Shown here piece after piece: positions 44,001 to 54,353 of a DNA stretch of 64,000 nucleotides. A model generated the notes under the pieces. It worked only from the letters and a program-made list of their open reading frames with translations, was not told the origin of the DNA and ran no database searches. A program made the position numbers and the translations under genes. Position 1 is the stretch's first letter, and every line of letters begins with the position of its first letter. Where the stretch lies: positions 15,678,947 to 15,742,946 of the forward strand of contig CP154957.1 in assembly GCA_039621445.1 (NCBI GenBank). The letters run 5' to 3'. Source of the DNA: Euglena gracilis. Lineage: Eukaryota; Euglenida; Euglenophyceae; Euglenales.

Positions 44001-47000
44001 AGGATGCATCTGCAGCAATATTGAAACTTTTGGGTTGTTCCCACCAGACAGCTGCTCTTCTCTCAGCCAAACAACCCACAGGTGGGTTGCTGGCAACGTC
44101 CCTTACCTTCTTCCTTGCCCTTCTCTTCTGAGCCCTTGAAGGGGGTTTAGCCCCCCCCTCAAAATTTTAGTTCTTGGAAAGTGGTGCAGACTGACAAGAG
44201 GAAGATTGGCGCAAAACAAATTCAGTGATAATGCAGGTAGGGGAGTGGTCCATTTGTACCTCGCTAATGCAGCCAAATTGCAGCCAGCCATCCAAACTCT
44301 CATCCAATGCGAACATCTGGCGGAATTCCTGTTTCTCAATGTCCATGCAGCGAATGGTGCAATCATAGCTCCAGCTCCACAGTTTGTTGGCGTCCCCTGG
44401 CATGTACTGCAAGGCCCCAACGACACCGCCGTGAGGACAGCCCAGGGTTGTGTCGGGCCCATCGGGGAGGGGTATTTGGTGATATAAAAAAATCCAGCAA
44501 AGACAAAAAAGGCAAAGACATCTTCCACATCCGGGTCACCACATCACCACAAGCACACAGTAGTCAAGATTTGGGGGCATCGTTTTAAGCGCAAATCTTT
44601 CCAGCAACGTCCCGTGTTGATGAGCGGCCATTGGAACGATGCAAACACAAATTGTGGGTTTTATGTACCCCATATGCTGTGGTGACACCTGCTCAGGCAC
44701 CCTAATTGTCAAAATCCCTACTTTTTAGCACCAGATCACATCCTGATATCATTGCTTGGGAACAGGGAGCCAGGTATTGGCACTTTTTTTTTAAAAAAAG
44801 TGTTGGTGTGGGCAAATCCACAGACCAAAACCAAAATCCTTGTGCGAGTTATGCCACCTAAATTGCAAGCTTGCTTTTCCAGGACCGGTCGGGGAAATTG
44901 TCAAAAATCCCTTTCAAAGACAGAAAGATGGCATCCAGGCATTTGCTTAAGGACCCGGGGGGGGGGGGGGGTACTGGCTAGCCAATCGGCTAGACACTGG
45001 AAAAAATGGACTAGCTAGAACCCCCCTCCCCCCCTGGGGGGGGGGGGGGGGTCCGGGGGTCCCCCGAACTGGAAAAAAAAATTTTCCTCCGGCGCTGTGC
45101 GCCGGAGGGAAAATGGGGGTTTTAATAGGTTTTTGGCTGATTTTGTTCCAAAAATTCCCAAAAATGGCCAAAACCGGCATTTTGGGCCATTTTTGGGGGT
45201 CCCAAAAAAAAATTTCGGCGCTTCGCGCCGGTCACTGGAAAAAATTTTTCCACTAACTAGCCCTGCTAGCAGACCCCCCCCCGGGGGGGGGGGTCTGCTA
45301 GAAATCCCACTAGCCAAATTTGGACTAGCTGCAGTCCAGCCCCCCCCCGGGGGGGGGGGGGGTACTGCAATCCCTTAAGCAAATGCCTGATGGCATCGTT
45401 GGACGGCATAGGAATCAGAAGGCTTCGTTCAAAACCAAAAACAAAATGTCTGTAGGCAATAGGCAGGAGGTATGCCTGACGACACACAAACCTGCCTGGT
45501 ACACAAATACTGATGCACCATCCTCCACAGCATCAACAGCCCAGAAGCCTACATTTCCTACGGGATGAAAAAGGATGAATTGTTGTGAATAAAATGGTAA
45601 AATATGTTTGATAAACGACTCAAACATAAACGTCAACATCAAAGACAAAAAAGCGTCATGCAAAGCATAAAAAAACGACACTTGCCAGCACGTTGGCTTT
45701 TTGTATTGGCTCCTTGAAATCCCTGAAATTTGGCAGGGTTGTTGTGGGCGTGCACCAATACCGATCCAATTGCGTGCTGTCTTGCATCTTTTCTGTTTGT
45801 TCGCTCACAGTGTTTCGAGCAGAATCAGTCAAATTTATGAGACTCTTTTTTTTTTTGCTTTTTCCTATCATGACTTGTGGGGGGGGGGGGGGCTTTTTTT
45901 CCCTTCAATCACACCAAGTGGAGACCTACCTCCCCTCCACTGGATCACTGGCCCAATGTTGATTCTGATTGGGGGTTGGAGAATGCTCGTAGGAGAGCGT
46001 TCGAGCTTTTAACATGCCCCACCCCCGTTAAAGTGCTTGCTGCAGAGTGCCACTTGATCTCCCCCTAGGGGAGAGCAGGTCAGATGGAAAATTTGGACTG
46101 GCTGACAAAAAAAGCTGCTTGCTGGCTGACACCCCCCCCAAAGGGGTCCCCAGGCTGAAGAGTTAGTTACCGTGCAGCCATCCAAAGCCGACTGAAACAA
46201 ATTAAAACTCGTCTTTGGGGGGGGGGGTGGAAAAAAAGGCTGTCGGCCGGTGGGACCCTCTGGGAGGGGTTCCCTTTGGTTTAACCAACGTCCTGCTTGC
46301 TTCCAAGTGCCGGCTCCTGGTTTTGGCCTGGGGGGGGGGGGGTCGACCATGGTCAACCCACGGTCGCCTTGGTCGCCCTCGGTCGCCCTGGGTAGTTCCT
46401 ACTAAGTTTTCATTTTTGCATTGTGGTGCCGTGGGCAACTGTTTGGAGGCCTTGAAATGACAAAATCCCTTGTGTGCGTAACTCCTTTTGCCAGTGTGTT
46501 GTGCAAATTTGTCCGGTAAGCGCTTTTTGACCTGGATCGGCCCACAACCGAGGGCGACCGAGGGTGACCAAAGCGACTGTGGGTCGACCATGGTCGACAC
46601 CCCCCCCCCCCCCGGGATGTAGCAACTCCCCCCAAAGTGCCTATGCATACAGGCAACCCCTATTATGGGTGCTGTTCTGGCCTTCTGAGATTTTAAGCAA
46701 TCAGCCTGCTCGGATCATCAAAATATTCAGTGAACAAACCACAGTTTTATGGTGCCCTCAATTCACCCCAATACGGCTCGGCTTACAGACCTTCCTTGTC
46801 CCCTGCCACCGCCAAGACCTTCTGGCTGGAGGGATGGAAGACGCAGCTGTAGATCCGCTCCGGTACAACCTTTGCAACAGTCTGGCAGCGATCGATATCC
46901 AAGCTGCTAACCCTCTTGGCAAACGCCATCACTGGCTCGGACACGGGTTGCACATTGGTGGCATTGACACTCAGGTCACGCAGACTCTCAAAGAATGCAA

Positions 47001-49879
47001 TCCCATGCTTGTCTGTGGTGTTGGAGGAGTCCAGGGTGAGCACCTCCGGGATGAGCCTGGTGGATCCCTGGGTGGTGTGTCAGATGAGAAGGATATCAGC
47101 TCTGTCCATTGGAAACCCTGGGGGTGCAGGCTCATCCGTCTTTCCAACATCAATGCGAGGGCACTTGGCAGAATATTGTTTCTCGCTTTTGGAAAGCCAA
47201 CACTGGGAGGTGAATTCAGATTTGGGGAAAAAAGAATGCAAACATTTTTTCAAAAGAGCTTCTCCAACCAGGGAAATGGGCTGACGCACTCAATGGGGGG
47301 GAGGTAAACAATCCCTTTGATTTTACAGAATTCATGAATGGGTTGTCTTCTTGGGATGGATATTTTTCTTGGAAATTCCTTTTGTAACTCGGAAAGACAG
47401 GAACGATTAGAAACGGCAATCGATGAAACCAATCTCCCCAGATGCACCTTTGACAATATTCACAAATGCAACGACAAAATATACCGACTCCTTTGACGCT
47501 TCATCTGCACCGACGTTACGACCATCTGGGCCTACAAATCGAATTGTAGACGTCGTCTCTGAGTCAACAAAGAAACCAGCTGGCTTGGCCCGAAGTAAAC
47601 GAGCACTCCGGCGTGCGGGCAGATCCGACCACGTGGAACTGAGAAAACAGGGGAACCTTGATTTATGAAATCCATAATGCAAGTTGGTCCATTTATCTGA
47701 ACTGACTTGATAATTAATCCACATTAAACATCAGCGGTGTGTCAAAACCAACCTCAGGAGGAGGATGAATGAGAGAAAAATTAATTGTTGAGTTCACCCA
47801 CTCTTTTAGTAGCATCAAAACCCCCCATTTATAAACCCCCTGGGGTTCATGGGATCTGATTTGGTGAGTCATGCGAAGTACGAGGTTAATAGACCAAGGC
47901 ACTGTTGGTGAAAATACAACCCCAAAATGACCCCCAAACCCCCCAAAACGGCAATTTTCGGCAGAATTGTCTAAAATTGCATTTTCAATGACAGTTGGCC
48001 ACACAACGGAAAAGTTTCCAAAAGTCAGTCTGGGTTTCATGCCCAGTCACAATACCTTTCAGGGTCCTCAAACCCATTTCGTAGGTGCTTGGGTATTCTC
48101 TGCACATCGTTGCCCAGAAGACCAAAAAAAGGTTCTGGGAAAAAATGCAGAAAATCATTATGACCCAAGCCAGTGTCTGATTTGGGACCTGCTCAGTTGT
48201 GAAACCAGTGACACGCAGACAGTTTGGGGAGTATATAACTGAACGCAATACAATAAATCAGGAATCTCGTTGGGTCTTCAGTTTCAGTTGAATCAGAAGA
48301 TTTCAGTTTTAGTTGCAGTTAATTTTTTTTAAAAAAAAAACTGAACAAAAGGAAGGTAAAGCGATGCAAACACAGTTGTGCCACAGCCATGGCAATCGCA
48401 GGGGCTGCAGGCGCTTTGAAGTCAGACAGCCAGACACTCACTTACAATCTGGACAGACCCAGGACCCACTGGGGGGGGGGGGCAAAGAGAAGAGAAGAGA
48501 AAGACCGGTGCAAGCATAATGCCACGGCAAACAACAACTATCACAGACAGCCCGCATAATCTACAAACCGTTTTGGAAATACCTGGCTGCAGAAAGTGCA
48601 GCCGTTTTGTTTTCTGGTTGACCACTTTTGAGGTCATTTTGAGCCCCTGGCGCCTTTGGCACCAGGGGGGTTGCTATAGCACTGCCCACCCCAAACCTCC
48701 CCCCCCCCCCGGGTCCCATAGCACCCTCCTCCAGGGTTGTGCAAACTTCCTTGAAAAGAAGCCTGGTTGGGCAGCAAACAGCAGGGGATATGAGGACATG
48801 GGATATCAAAATATGCAATGCAAAGAAATGCAAAAATAGAAAATGCAAAAAAAAATGCAAGATGCGTATAAACTCCTTCGGGAGCTCCCCGGGGATGGAT
48901 GAGCTCCCCAGGACACTTTTCCAATGGAGAGGGCTCAGAAAAATTCACCTGCTCCAAAAATGCAACATTAAAAGAAAATGTGAAGCAAACTTGGGAAGTG
49001 TTGGTTCACTCAGTTGCTTCCACTTATTTTTCGTTGTGCAGCCACTGATTATGTGAAATTGGTCGAAAATCGTGAAATATGCAGCCTCGAGTTGCCTGCC
49101 AGTGAAGCAATTTGCCTGGCAAATGCCCAAACAAAATCGGAAAATACGAAAAATATGAGAATTTTAACGAATTTCTCATTACACAAAAAAAACTATGCAA
49201 AAATAATGCAAAAAAGTGCACGTTTTCAAAATTTTCAATCCTGCAAAAAAAATTGTATCCCCCCTGCAGCAAACATGTCATGCCTTTCTTGCCCAAGCTG
49301 GGCCATGCGGGGGACATTGTGATAAAAATGCCCTGGGGCTGCTTTTTCTTTACTCATTTATCAAAACACTCCCTGTCCTGTTACCATTTCCACCAGTGCG
49401 CCCCCCCCCACCAGCACAATCCTTGGCTGCACCTCAGGTTAATCTGCGAAGCCCGTGCCTGCACCAGCATTTGCAGGAGAGGGCTTATTGGGGAGAACAC
49501 CTGCACTTGGGAGGTGGTAATCCTTTTGATGGCTTCTTGGCGGTTGCCACTCCAAAGCCCAGGCTCAAGCGGAGCTCAGCTTTGGTATCCATTAATCCCA
49601 ATTTTTCCAAATACGCTTTGTTCGCTTCGATGGTCGCCATGCGCTCACGCTCAAGGTCTGTGACATCATCTCCAAGATCATCTGAGTCAACAAGTAGGTT
49701 ACTGAAAAAATATGGACATGAGTCGATGGGACAAGTGAATCATGCTGAAACCTCTTCACAGGGCTGGCTTCTAAATCAGGACATTTGCCACTCGCATCAA
49801 CCTTAGGTCGCTTTGCGTTAAGCTCTTCTTGCAACCTTGCTGTGTCTCTCTTTGCAGCTCGAGCAGCACGTGAATCCAT
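40977..49879 (-). CDS. WDR76: WDR76/CMR1-like WD40-repeat protein, multi-exon
   Basis: This is a DNA-damage- and chromatin-associated WD40 protein family (yeast Cmr1, animal WDR76), presumably nuclear here. The exons give a basic N-terminus (KRPKV), the family segment ERERMATIEANKAYLEKLGL, PARRSARLLRAKPAGFF, then WD repeats in family order: VPERIYSCVFHPSSQKVLAV with AGDKEG, NVGFWAVDAVEDG, KLWSWSYDCTIRCMDIEKQ, MYLSTSSGRVKAVDVRQ, NPNWLATAALDGSVK joined to VWDLRKV, RRSINSAFFNPTGTHLLAVT, and HDNQTGRWLSTFHGVWNP with GSMQHP. The last strands are only tentatively placed and the stop codon was not found. Six introns have GT-AG with matching phases. One (exon 5/6) is nonconventional. The start ATG at 49879 follows TTTATCAG, a possible splice or trans-splice acceptor. 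Confidence 0.88.
41369..41479 (-). CDS. WDR76: WDR76-like exon 9
   Basis: After acceptor ACATCCCAG: KVLPHDNQTGRWLSTFHGVW, NPRVPHAFLVGSMQHP. This is the diagnostic WDR76/CMR1 'HNN.TGRW...F...W.P......VGSM' block. Confidence 0.88.
42058..42201 (-). CDS. WDR76: WDR76-like exon 8
   Basis: After acceptor CTGGCACAG: VWDLRKVGLGQKACLASFEY, RRSINSAFFNPTGTHLLAVT, QNDTLCIF. The 3' border is uncertain. TCCCAG occurs both here and at the next exon's start. Confidence 0.88.
42670..42861 (-). CDS. WDR76: WDR76-like exon 7
   Basis: 64 codons between CGTTTCTCAG and GTGCGC. Encodes MYLSTSSGRVKAVDVRQTGP and CNTVHACPANPNWLATAALD, then GSVK, two WD blades. Confidence 0.9.
43911..43968. repeat. 27-bp direct duplication
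   Basis: GCAACTCTGCTCTTCGCCTC plus GGAAT occurs twice in a row, in the exon 6/7 intron of the WD40 gene. Confidence 0.85.
44260..44436 (-). CDS. WDR76: WDR76-like exon 6
   Basis: PHGGVVGALQYMPGDANKLW, SWSYDCTIRCMDIEKQEFRQ and MFALDESLDGWLQFGCISE, matching the family's 'YDGTIRC.D.E...F..VF'. Phase 0 donor GTACAA. Confidence 0.88.
44437..45495 (-). other. Nonconventional intron (WDR76-like exon 5/6)
   Basis: No AG acceptor lies near exon 6. The 5' end CAGGTTTGTGTGTCG pairs with CGACACAACCCTG at the 3' end, with two small mismatches. Exact borders can shift by a few bases. The choice given yields VYQPHGG, as in the family. The intron hosts the hAT-like element at 44936. Confidence 0.75.
44936..45389. 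mobile_element. hAT-like non-autonomous TIR element, copy 2
   Basis: 454 bp, the same family as 11006-11456, with ends CAGGCATTTGCTTAAGG and CCTTAAGCAAATGCCTG. The exact 8-bp duplication ATGGCATC lies at 44928-44935 and 45390-45397. The interior differs mainly in G/C tract length and a C8/G10 block. Confidence 0.93.
45496..45557 (-). CDS. WDR76: WDR76-like exon 5
   Basis: 62 bp after acceptor CATCCCGTAG. Completes AGDKEG with NVGFWAVDAVEDGASVFVYQ. The 3' edge is followed by GCAGGTTTGTG, with no conventional donor in the right phase. Confidence 0.85.
46330..46613. mobile_element. Small TIR element with GTCGACCATGGTC ends
   Basis: GGGTCGACCATGGTCAACCC and the following 35 bases (GGTCGCCCTCGGTCGCCC words) return inverted at 46548-46613, giving a TIR of about 58 bp with G/C runs outermost. 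It lies in WD40-gene intron 4. No target duplication resolved. Confidence 0.65.
46791..47067 (-). CDS. WDR76: WDR76-like exon 4 (first blade)
   Basis: Acceptor CACCACCCAG, then GSTRLIPEVLTLDSSNTTDK through VAKVVPERIYSCVFHPSSQK and VLAVAGDKEG, the family signature 'RIYS..FHPS...L..AGDK.G'. Donor GTCTGTAAGC, phase 1. Confidence 0.9.
47485..47638 (-). CDS. WDR76: WDR76-like exon 3
   Basis: Between acceptor CTGTTTTCTCAG and donor GTATAT. Encodes STWSDLPARRSARLLRAKPA and FVGPDGRNVGADEASKES. The 'RR.S.R' word before the propeller is typical of the family. Phases 2 in, 0 out. Confidence 0.85.
47640..49500. other. Intron 2 of the WD40 gene
   Basis: Conventional GT-AG intron of about 1.86 kb (GTGTTC to TTTTCTCAG on the minus strand). 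It holds short G/C tracts and A-rich sequence, with no other feature recognised. Confidence 0.6.
49501..49701 (-). CDS. WDR76: WDR76-like exon 2 (family N-terminal helix)
   Basis: Encodes NLLVDSDDLGDDVTDLERER and MATIEANKAYLEKLGLMDTK, the conserved segment before the propeller. Ends PPPKC in phase 2 before GTGTTC. Confidence 0.85.
49752..49879 (-). CDS. WDR76: WDR76-like exon 1 (start)
   Basis: MDSRAARAAKRDTARLQEEL and NAKRPKVDASGKCPDLEASP. Ends in phase 2 before donor GTTTCAG. The following 50-nt intron ends TTTTTTCAG. Confidence 0.75.
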
Positions 49880-50175
49880 GTCTGATAAAGACGTCAACAA
49901 AACAATGAATACAAAATTTTCAAGTGTTGCCAGAACTCTGGACATTTTTTGAGAGGGAAGCCCCCCACGACCATGGGCTGGGGCACTGGCCACAACAGCC
50001 CCCCCCCCCCCCCGTGAAGATTAGACTGGGGGGAAAACTTGGTGCTCAACCTACAAAAAAAAGCGGTTTCAAGCAACAGCTTTTTCCCCAAACAGCATAA
50101 AAACTCAAAAATTATTTGGCTAAAACAGGCTGCCAGCATCCAACTGCCCCTGGTGGCCTTGACGGGGTGATGGCA

Positions 50176-50356
50176 GGTACCATGCCCCCCCCTCCCCGAT
50201 AGTGTCCCATACCCGGCCCAACGGCAGGGCGGGTATGGGACACTATCGGGGGGAGACACTATTGGGGGGGGAATAAAATTCCTTTAGGACCGGCCGGGCC
50301 ATGGCAGGGGTATGGGACACTATCGGGGGGGGGGGGACACTATCGGGGGGGGGGCA
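50176..50356. repeat. G/C foldback tagged GACACTATCGGGG
   Basis: The ends TACCATGCCCCCCCC and GGGGGGGGCATGGTA are inverted. The tag GGGACACTATCGGGG appears four times in direct or inverted form around a GGGTATGGGACAC/GTGTCCCATACCC hairpin. Confidence 0.75.
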
Positions 50357-50425
50357 TGGTATTTCATGTCTGCAGCGATTTCATTTGACTGGCACCATTT
50401 TGGAGATACTTGAGATTTTCTATAT

Positions 50426-50531
50426 AAAATTGTGGGCTATAACCCGTATTCCGGGCGTATAACGGGTCAAGGGCGCCTGCGGCGCCCTTGACCCGTTATA
50501 CGCCTGAATACGGGTTATAGCCCACAATTTT
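50426..50531. repeat. 106-bp near-perfect palindrome
   Basis: Arms of about 51 bases (TGTGGGCTATAACCCGTATT, then CGTATAACGGGTCAAGGGCG) pair across a TGC loop, with one or two mismatches. Confidence 0.9.
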
Positions 50532-50634
50532 TCAATAACCGTGAATAGAAAGGCCCGGTGCCTGCCCTGTTTTTCGTTGGTGTGCTTCACGCCATGTTTT
50601 TGGGCATTTTCTGTCATTTTTTACCCAAAAATCC

Positions 50635-51690
50635 TATTCACGAAAATATGCCCTGTTTTTCGTGAATATCTATTCACGAAAAACGGGGCATATTTTCGAG
50701 AATTGAAACCGTGTCTGGGGGCTCCGGTTTCATGCCCAGTCTGGCGTCTGGGACGCCGGTTCGGGCGGGAAATTTCTGCACCGAACCGACGTCCCAGACG
50801 CCGGTTCGGGCGTGAAACCAGCGTCTGGGGGACACAAAATAAAAAGTGCCAAAAAGTGTCCAAAAGGGTTTGTAGAAAGTTGGCAATCATATTTGAGCAG
50901 TTTTTGTCTTGGGCCAAAAATTGGGGGTTTTTGAGGAACAATTTCCTTTTGGCCAATTTTGGAGAATATCTGAAATAGAATACCACGCAGCATGGAAGAA
51001 ATCTAAGGCCATCTGCTGAAAGCCCTTGAGAAGAGCTTTCAATCGATGGGCAACATGGCAGCTGAAAAGTGGAATTTCAGATATGCAAATGAGGTCCGAA
51101 AAATGCGGAAAAATGCGATCGCTGATTTTGAGAGCGCTTTGCAATCTGGCCGAGTTCTATGGGTACCAAGCGAAAGGTTTGGCGAGACCTTTCGTTTGAT
51201 ATGCAATTTGCCTGAGCTGTGGGATTTGGCAAATTAGGATGTCAAATTTTGGAATACACGATCGCTGAAAATAAGAGCTGCGTGCATTATGGACACAGTT
51301 TTTGAAACCGTGGCTAGGGGCCGGTTTCACTCCCGAACCGGCGGCTGAGGAATCACGGCCAATTTCGCCCAAAATGCCCATGTTTGGGGCAGTTTTGGAC
51401 GACTTTGGCCCAAATGGGCCCTGTCAAAAATAGCAGATTCCACACTGATGAAGCCATGTTACCCATCGATCGAAAGCTCTTTTCAAGGGCTTTCGACTGA
51501 AGGCCACAGGATTCGGCCCAGACGCCGGTTCGGGCGTGAAACCTGTGCTTGGGACGCCGGTTTGGGCTACCGCCCGAACCAGCGTCCCAGGCACAGGTTT
51601 CACGCCCGAACCACCATCTGGGACACAGTTCTCGATGTAGAAAATATGCCCTGTTTTTTGTGAATAGAAACAGGTCTGTGGAAATGGTGT
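50635..51690. repeat. Compound inverted-repeat region with GACGCCGGTTCGGGCG words
   Basis: Starts with the palindrome TTCACGAAAATATGCCC / GGGCATATTTTCGAGAA, then repeated inverted GTCTGGGACGCCGGTTCGGG words (50740-50830 and 51515-51640), and closes with GAAAATATGCCCTGTTTT. No coding sequence recognised. Confidence 0.6.
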
Positions 51691-51704
51691 CCAAATGACC
51701 CTAT

Positions 51705-51845
51705 ATCAGCAAAGACCCCCCCTCTCCTGACTTTGTCCTGAGTCGGAGGGGTGACCCCCCGACTTTGTCCGAAGGACAAAGTCGGGGGTCCCCCGTCCGA
51801 CTCAAGACAAAGTCGGGGGAGGGGGGGTCTTGCTATAAGTTGGTG
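51705..51845. repeat. G/C foldback tagged ACAAAGTCGGGG
   Basis: GCAAAGACCCCCCCTC and GGGGGGGTCTTGC end a hairpin in which GACTTTGTCC and GGACAAAGTC alternate several times. Confidence 0.7.
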
Positions 51846-52032
51846 TACCAACCCCCTCCGACTCAGGACAAAGTCGGTGTACGCCTAATGAGGAAAAGTG
51901 TCACAATTACGTTTTCAACCAATACATTTGTCTTTTTACAGCTCCATGTTGCCTGCACAGGTCGTGAACGTCGCTGAAGCAACCCTGGGACCCCTGCCAT
52001 CACCCGCAGAGTTTTTGGCACGGTTGAAGGAA

Positions 52033-52594
52033 CAGGGTTGGGCAATTGACCGTTATTTTTGGGGTCAAGCGATTAACCATGGTTAACTGGGGGTCAACAA
52101 GCGATTAACCAATTTTCGATTAACTGTGCCTTTCCATCGATTAATTTCGATTAACCACCACAAAAAAAATTCAAAGTGTCCCTGCCCTTGAGTAGTGTTG
52201 TACACCTTGCCAAATTGGTGCTTGAAAACATCATCCCCAAACCAGAGCTCGGACTAGTGTCTAACATGCCCCCCCCCATATAAGACCCCCCCTCGGGAGC
52301 CAAAATCCTGGGGGGGGGGGCCTAGGCCCCCCAGGCCCGGCCAAAGGGCCGGCCTTTGGCCGGCCAGGGGGGGGTCTTATATGGGGGGCATGGTAAGTCC
52401 GCAAAGGGTGGAGAAATGTTCCCAAACCCAAGACATGTTTGATTTCCGCCAAAAAAAAGGTCGATTAACTGGGGGGGCCTCATGCGATTAACCGTTTTTC
52501 GATTAACCATGGTTAATTGTCCCCCCCACAAACGATCGATTAACTGGGGGGGTCACAAGCGATTAACCGTTTTTCGATTAACCATCCAACCCTG
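52033..52594. mobile_element. hAT-like TIR element in the recombinase gene (insert 1)
   Basis: 562 bp. The ends CAGGGTTGG and CCAACCCTG are hAT-like. GAAGGAA is duplicated at 52026-52032 and 52595-52601. Removal plus one GAAGGAA keeps the recombinase frame. Inside are CGATTAACCATGG words at both ends and a nested foldback at 52262-52395. Confidence 0.85.
52262..52395. repeat. G/C foldback tagged GTCTTATATGGGG
   Basis: ACATGCCCCCCCCCATATAA and TTATATGGGGGGCATGGT form the ends. The interior is a CGGCC-rich hairpin. It is nested in insert 1. Confidence 0.8.
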
Positions 52595-52696
52595 GAAGGA
52601 AGAACCCCAAAACAAACCTTCTGCGGACACAGTGCTTTTTGGGGATACTTTCATTCAAACTGTGCCCCAGCCTTATAGCAGCGCCAAAAAATCAGA

Positions 52697-53675
52697 GGGG
52701 GTGGTGCGGGTCACGGGGGGGTCACGGGGGGGGTCACGGGGGGGGTCACGGGGGGGGTCACGGGGGAAGTATGCCACTTTGGAGGTGGTCGGGAGGCAGC
52801 ATCCATGTTGTTGCATCCCATCACGAGAAGGGCGGCACGCATCCTAATATCGGTGATTTTTGGGTCCAAAAAGCAATCATTTTTGGCCATTTTTGGGCCA
52901 TTTTTGAACAAAAAAAACGCCTCTTGGTTTGAAAGTGGTCATTTTTGGGTGATTTTTATGTCCAAAATTGGTCATTTTTTTATTTTTTTGAAAAGGAATT
53001 TTGTTAGGATTTTCTTGACCGTTACATTTTTTTGGGATGCATTTTGGGCCATTTTTGAAAAAATGGCCCAAAATGGCTATTTTTGAAGGGGGAAAAAAAT
53101 CGCCAAAAAATTCTGTTTTGGTTGCAGAAATGCACCAATTTTTGGCACTTTTGGGGGGGGGACAAGATTTTTGGCCATTTTTGGGTGTGGAGGTGCGTTG
53201 AACGTTGGGTGCCAAAAAGAGGTTTGGTTGTCCAAATGGAAGGTGGGGTGAGGACAATTATTTTCTGTTTTTGGGGGGGGGTTTCTTCCACAAAAATTTC
53301 ATGTTTCCCCTCCCCCCTTTTTGCCATGAAATTCTTTCCTACTTGCGCAATCTCCCCTTTTGCCAATGTTTTGGGTCAAATTCATATGGCAAAGAAGCGC
53401 CATTGTTTGGGTCGAAAAAATTTTCACCTCAAATCTTGGCATTTCTTTCCATTTTTAGACCATGTCAAGGCAAATTTTCGATGGTTTGAACCAGAAAATT
53501 GATGAAAAGCGACCAAAAAACGTCACCTGCATCAAAAAGCAGGCTGAAATGATGAATGAAAAGAAAGGCTGAAGTGATGAAGGTTGATGCATTGTATGAA
53601 AATTGAAGGCTCGATTCTCGGGTCACGGGCGGGTCACGGGGGGGGTCACGGGGGGGGTCACGGGGGTAGCACCCC
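52697..53675. mobile_element. TIR element in the recombinase gene (insert 2)
   Basis: 979 bp, from GGGGGTGGTGC to GGTAGCACCCC, with CAGA (or AGA) duplicated at 52693-52696 and 53676-53679. Both ends carry direct GGGTCACGGGG repeats. A shorter relative lies at 62632. After removal the frame is off by one, possibly through slippage in the flanking G6 run. Confidence 0.7.
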
Positions 53676-53961
53676 CAGAAGGGGGGATTTGTCGCCCTCG
53701 CCAATTTTCAAAAAATTTGCGAAATGCGAGGCTATGTCACCACAGATTTGGATGACTATATGGTGGCATTTGCAAAGTGGGTGCTTTCTTGCTTGTGTGT
53801 CATGCGCTTTGCATGACACAGAAGCTGAAAAGATTGCCACTAAGGCACAAAGGCAGCTTTTGTGTCAACAGGCTGGGGTGCCCATGTATGAATGGGCTCC
53901 GCAAACGTTGACAACGTATGTCAACGCATTGGCTGCGATGTACAAACAAACAAAACCATTG

Positions 53962-54353
53962 GAGGCTAGGCACGCCGCCCCCCTGCGCGGCCGCCCGCGC
54001 GGCCGCTCGCCCCCCCCCTGGACCCTCCCCCCACTGTGCCGAGCATAGCCAGGAAAAAAAATTTTATGAAAAATTGCGACTTTTTTGAGGCCCAAAAATG
54101 ACCAAAAATGACCATTTTCGGACATAAAATGGCAAATTTGGGGGCCGCGCGCTCCGCGCGCGGCCAAAAAAGCACTTTTTTGGTCAAAAATGGCCCAAAA
54201 ATGGCAAAAAATGACCACTTTTTGGACCCGAAAATCACCGATTTTAGGATGCGCACCGCCCGCGCGGCCGCCCCCCCCCCCCCCCCCCCCCCCCCCCGCG
54301 CGCCGCTCGCCCCCCCCCCCTCAGCCCCCCCCCCCCCCGCTGTGCCTAGCCTC
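53962..54353. mobile_element. TIR element or intron in the recombinase gene (insert 3)
   Basis: 392 bp. TIRs GAGGCTAGGCAC and GTGCCTAGCCTC. CATTG is duplicated at 53957-53961 and 54354-54358. Removing the element plus one CATTG gives YKQTKPLHSIVPKAKSQFPN, which aligns residue for residue with the uninterrupted paralogue at 57617. The interior has GCGGCC-rich and C-tract ends. Confidence 0.9.
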
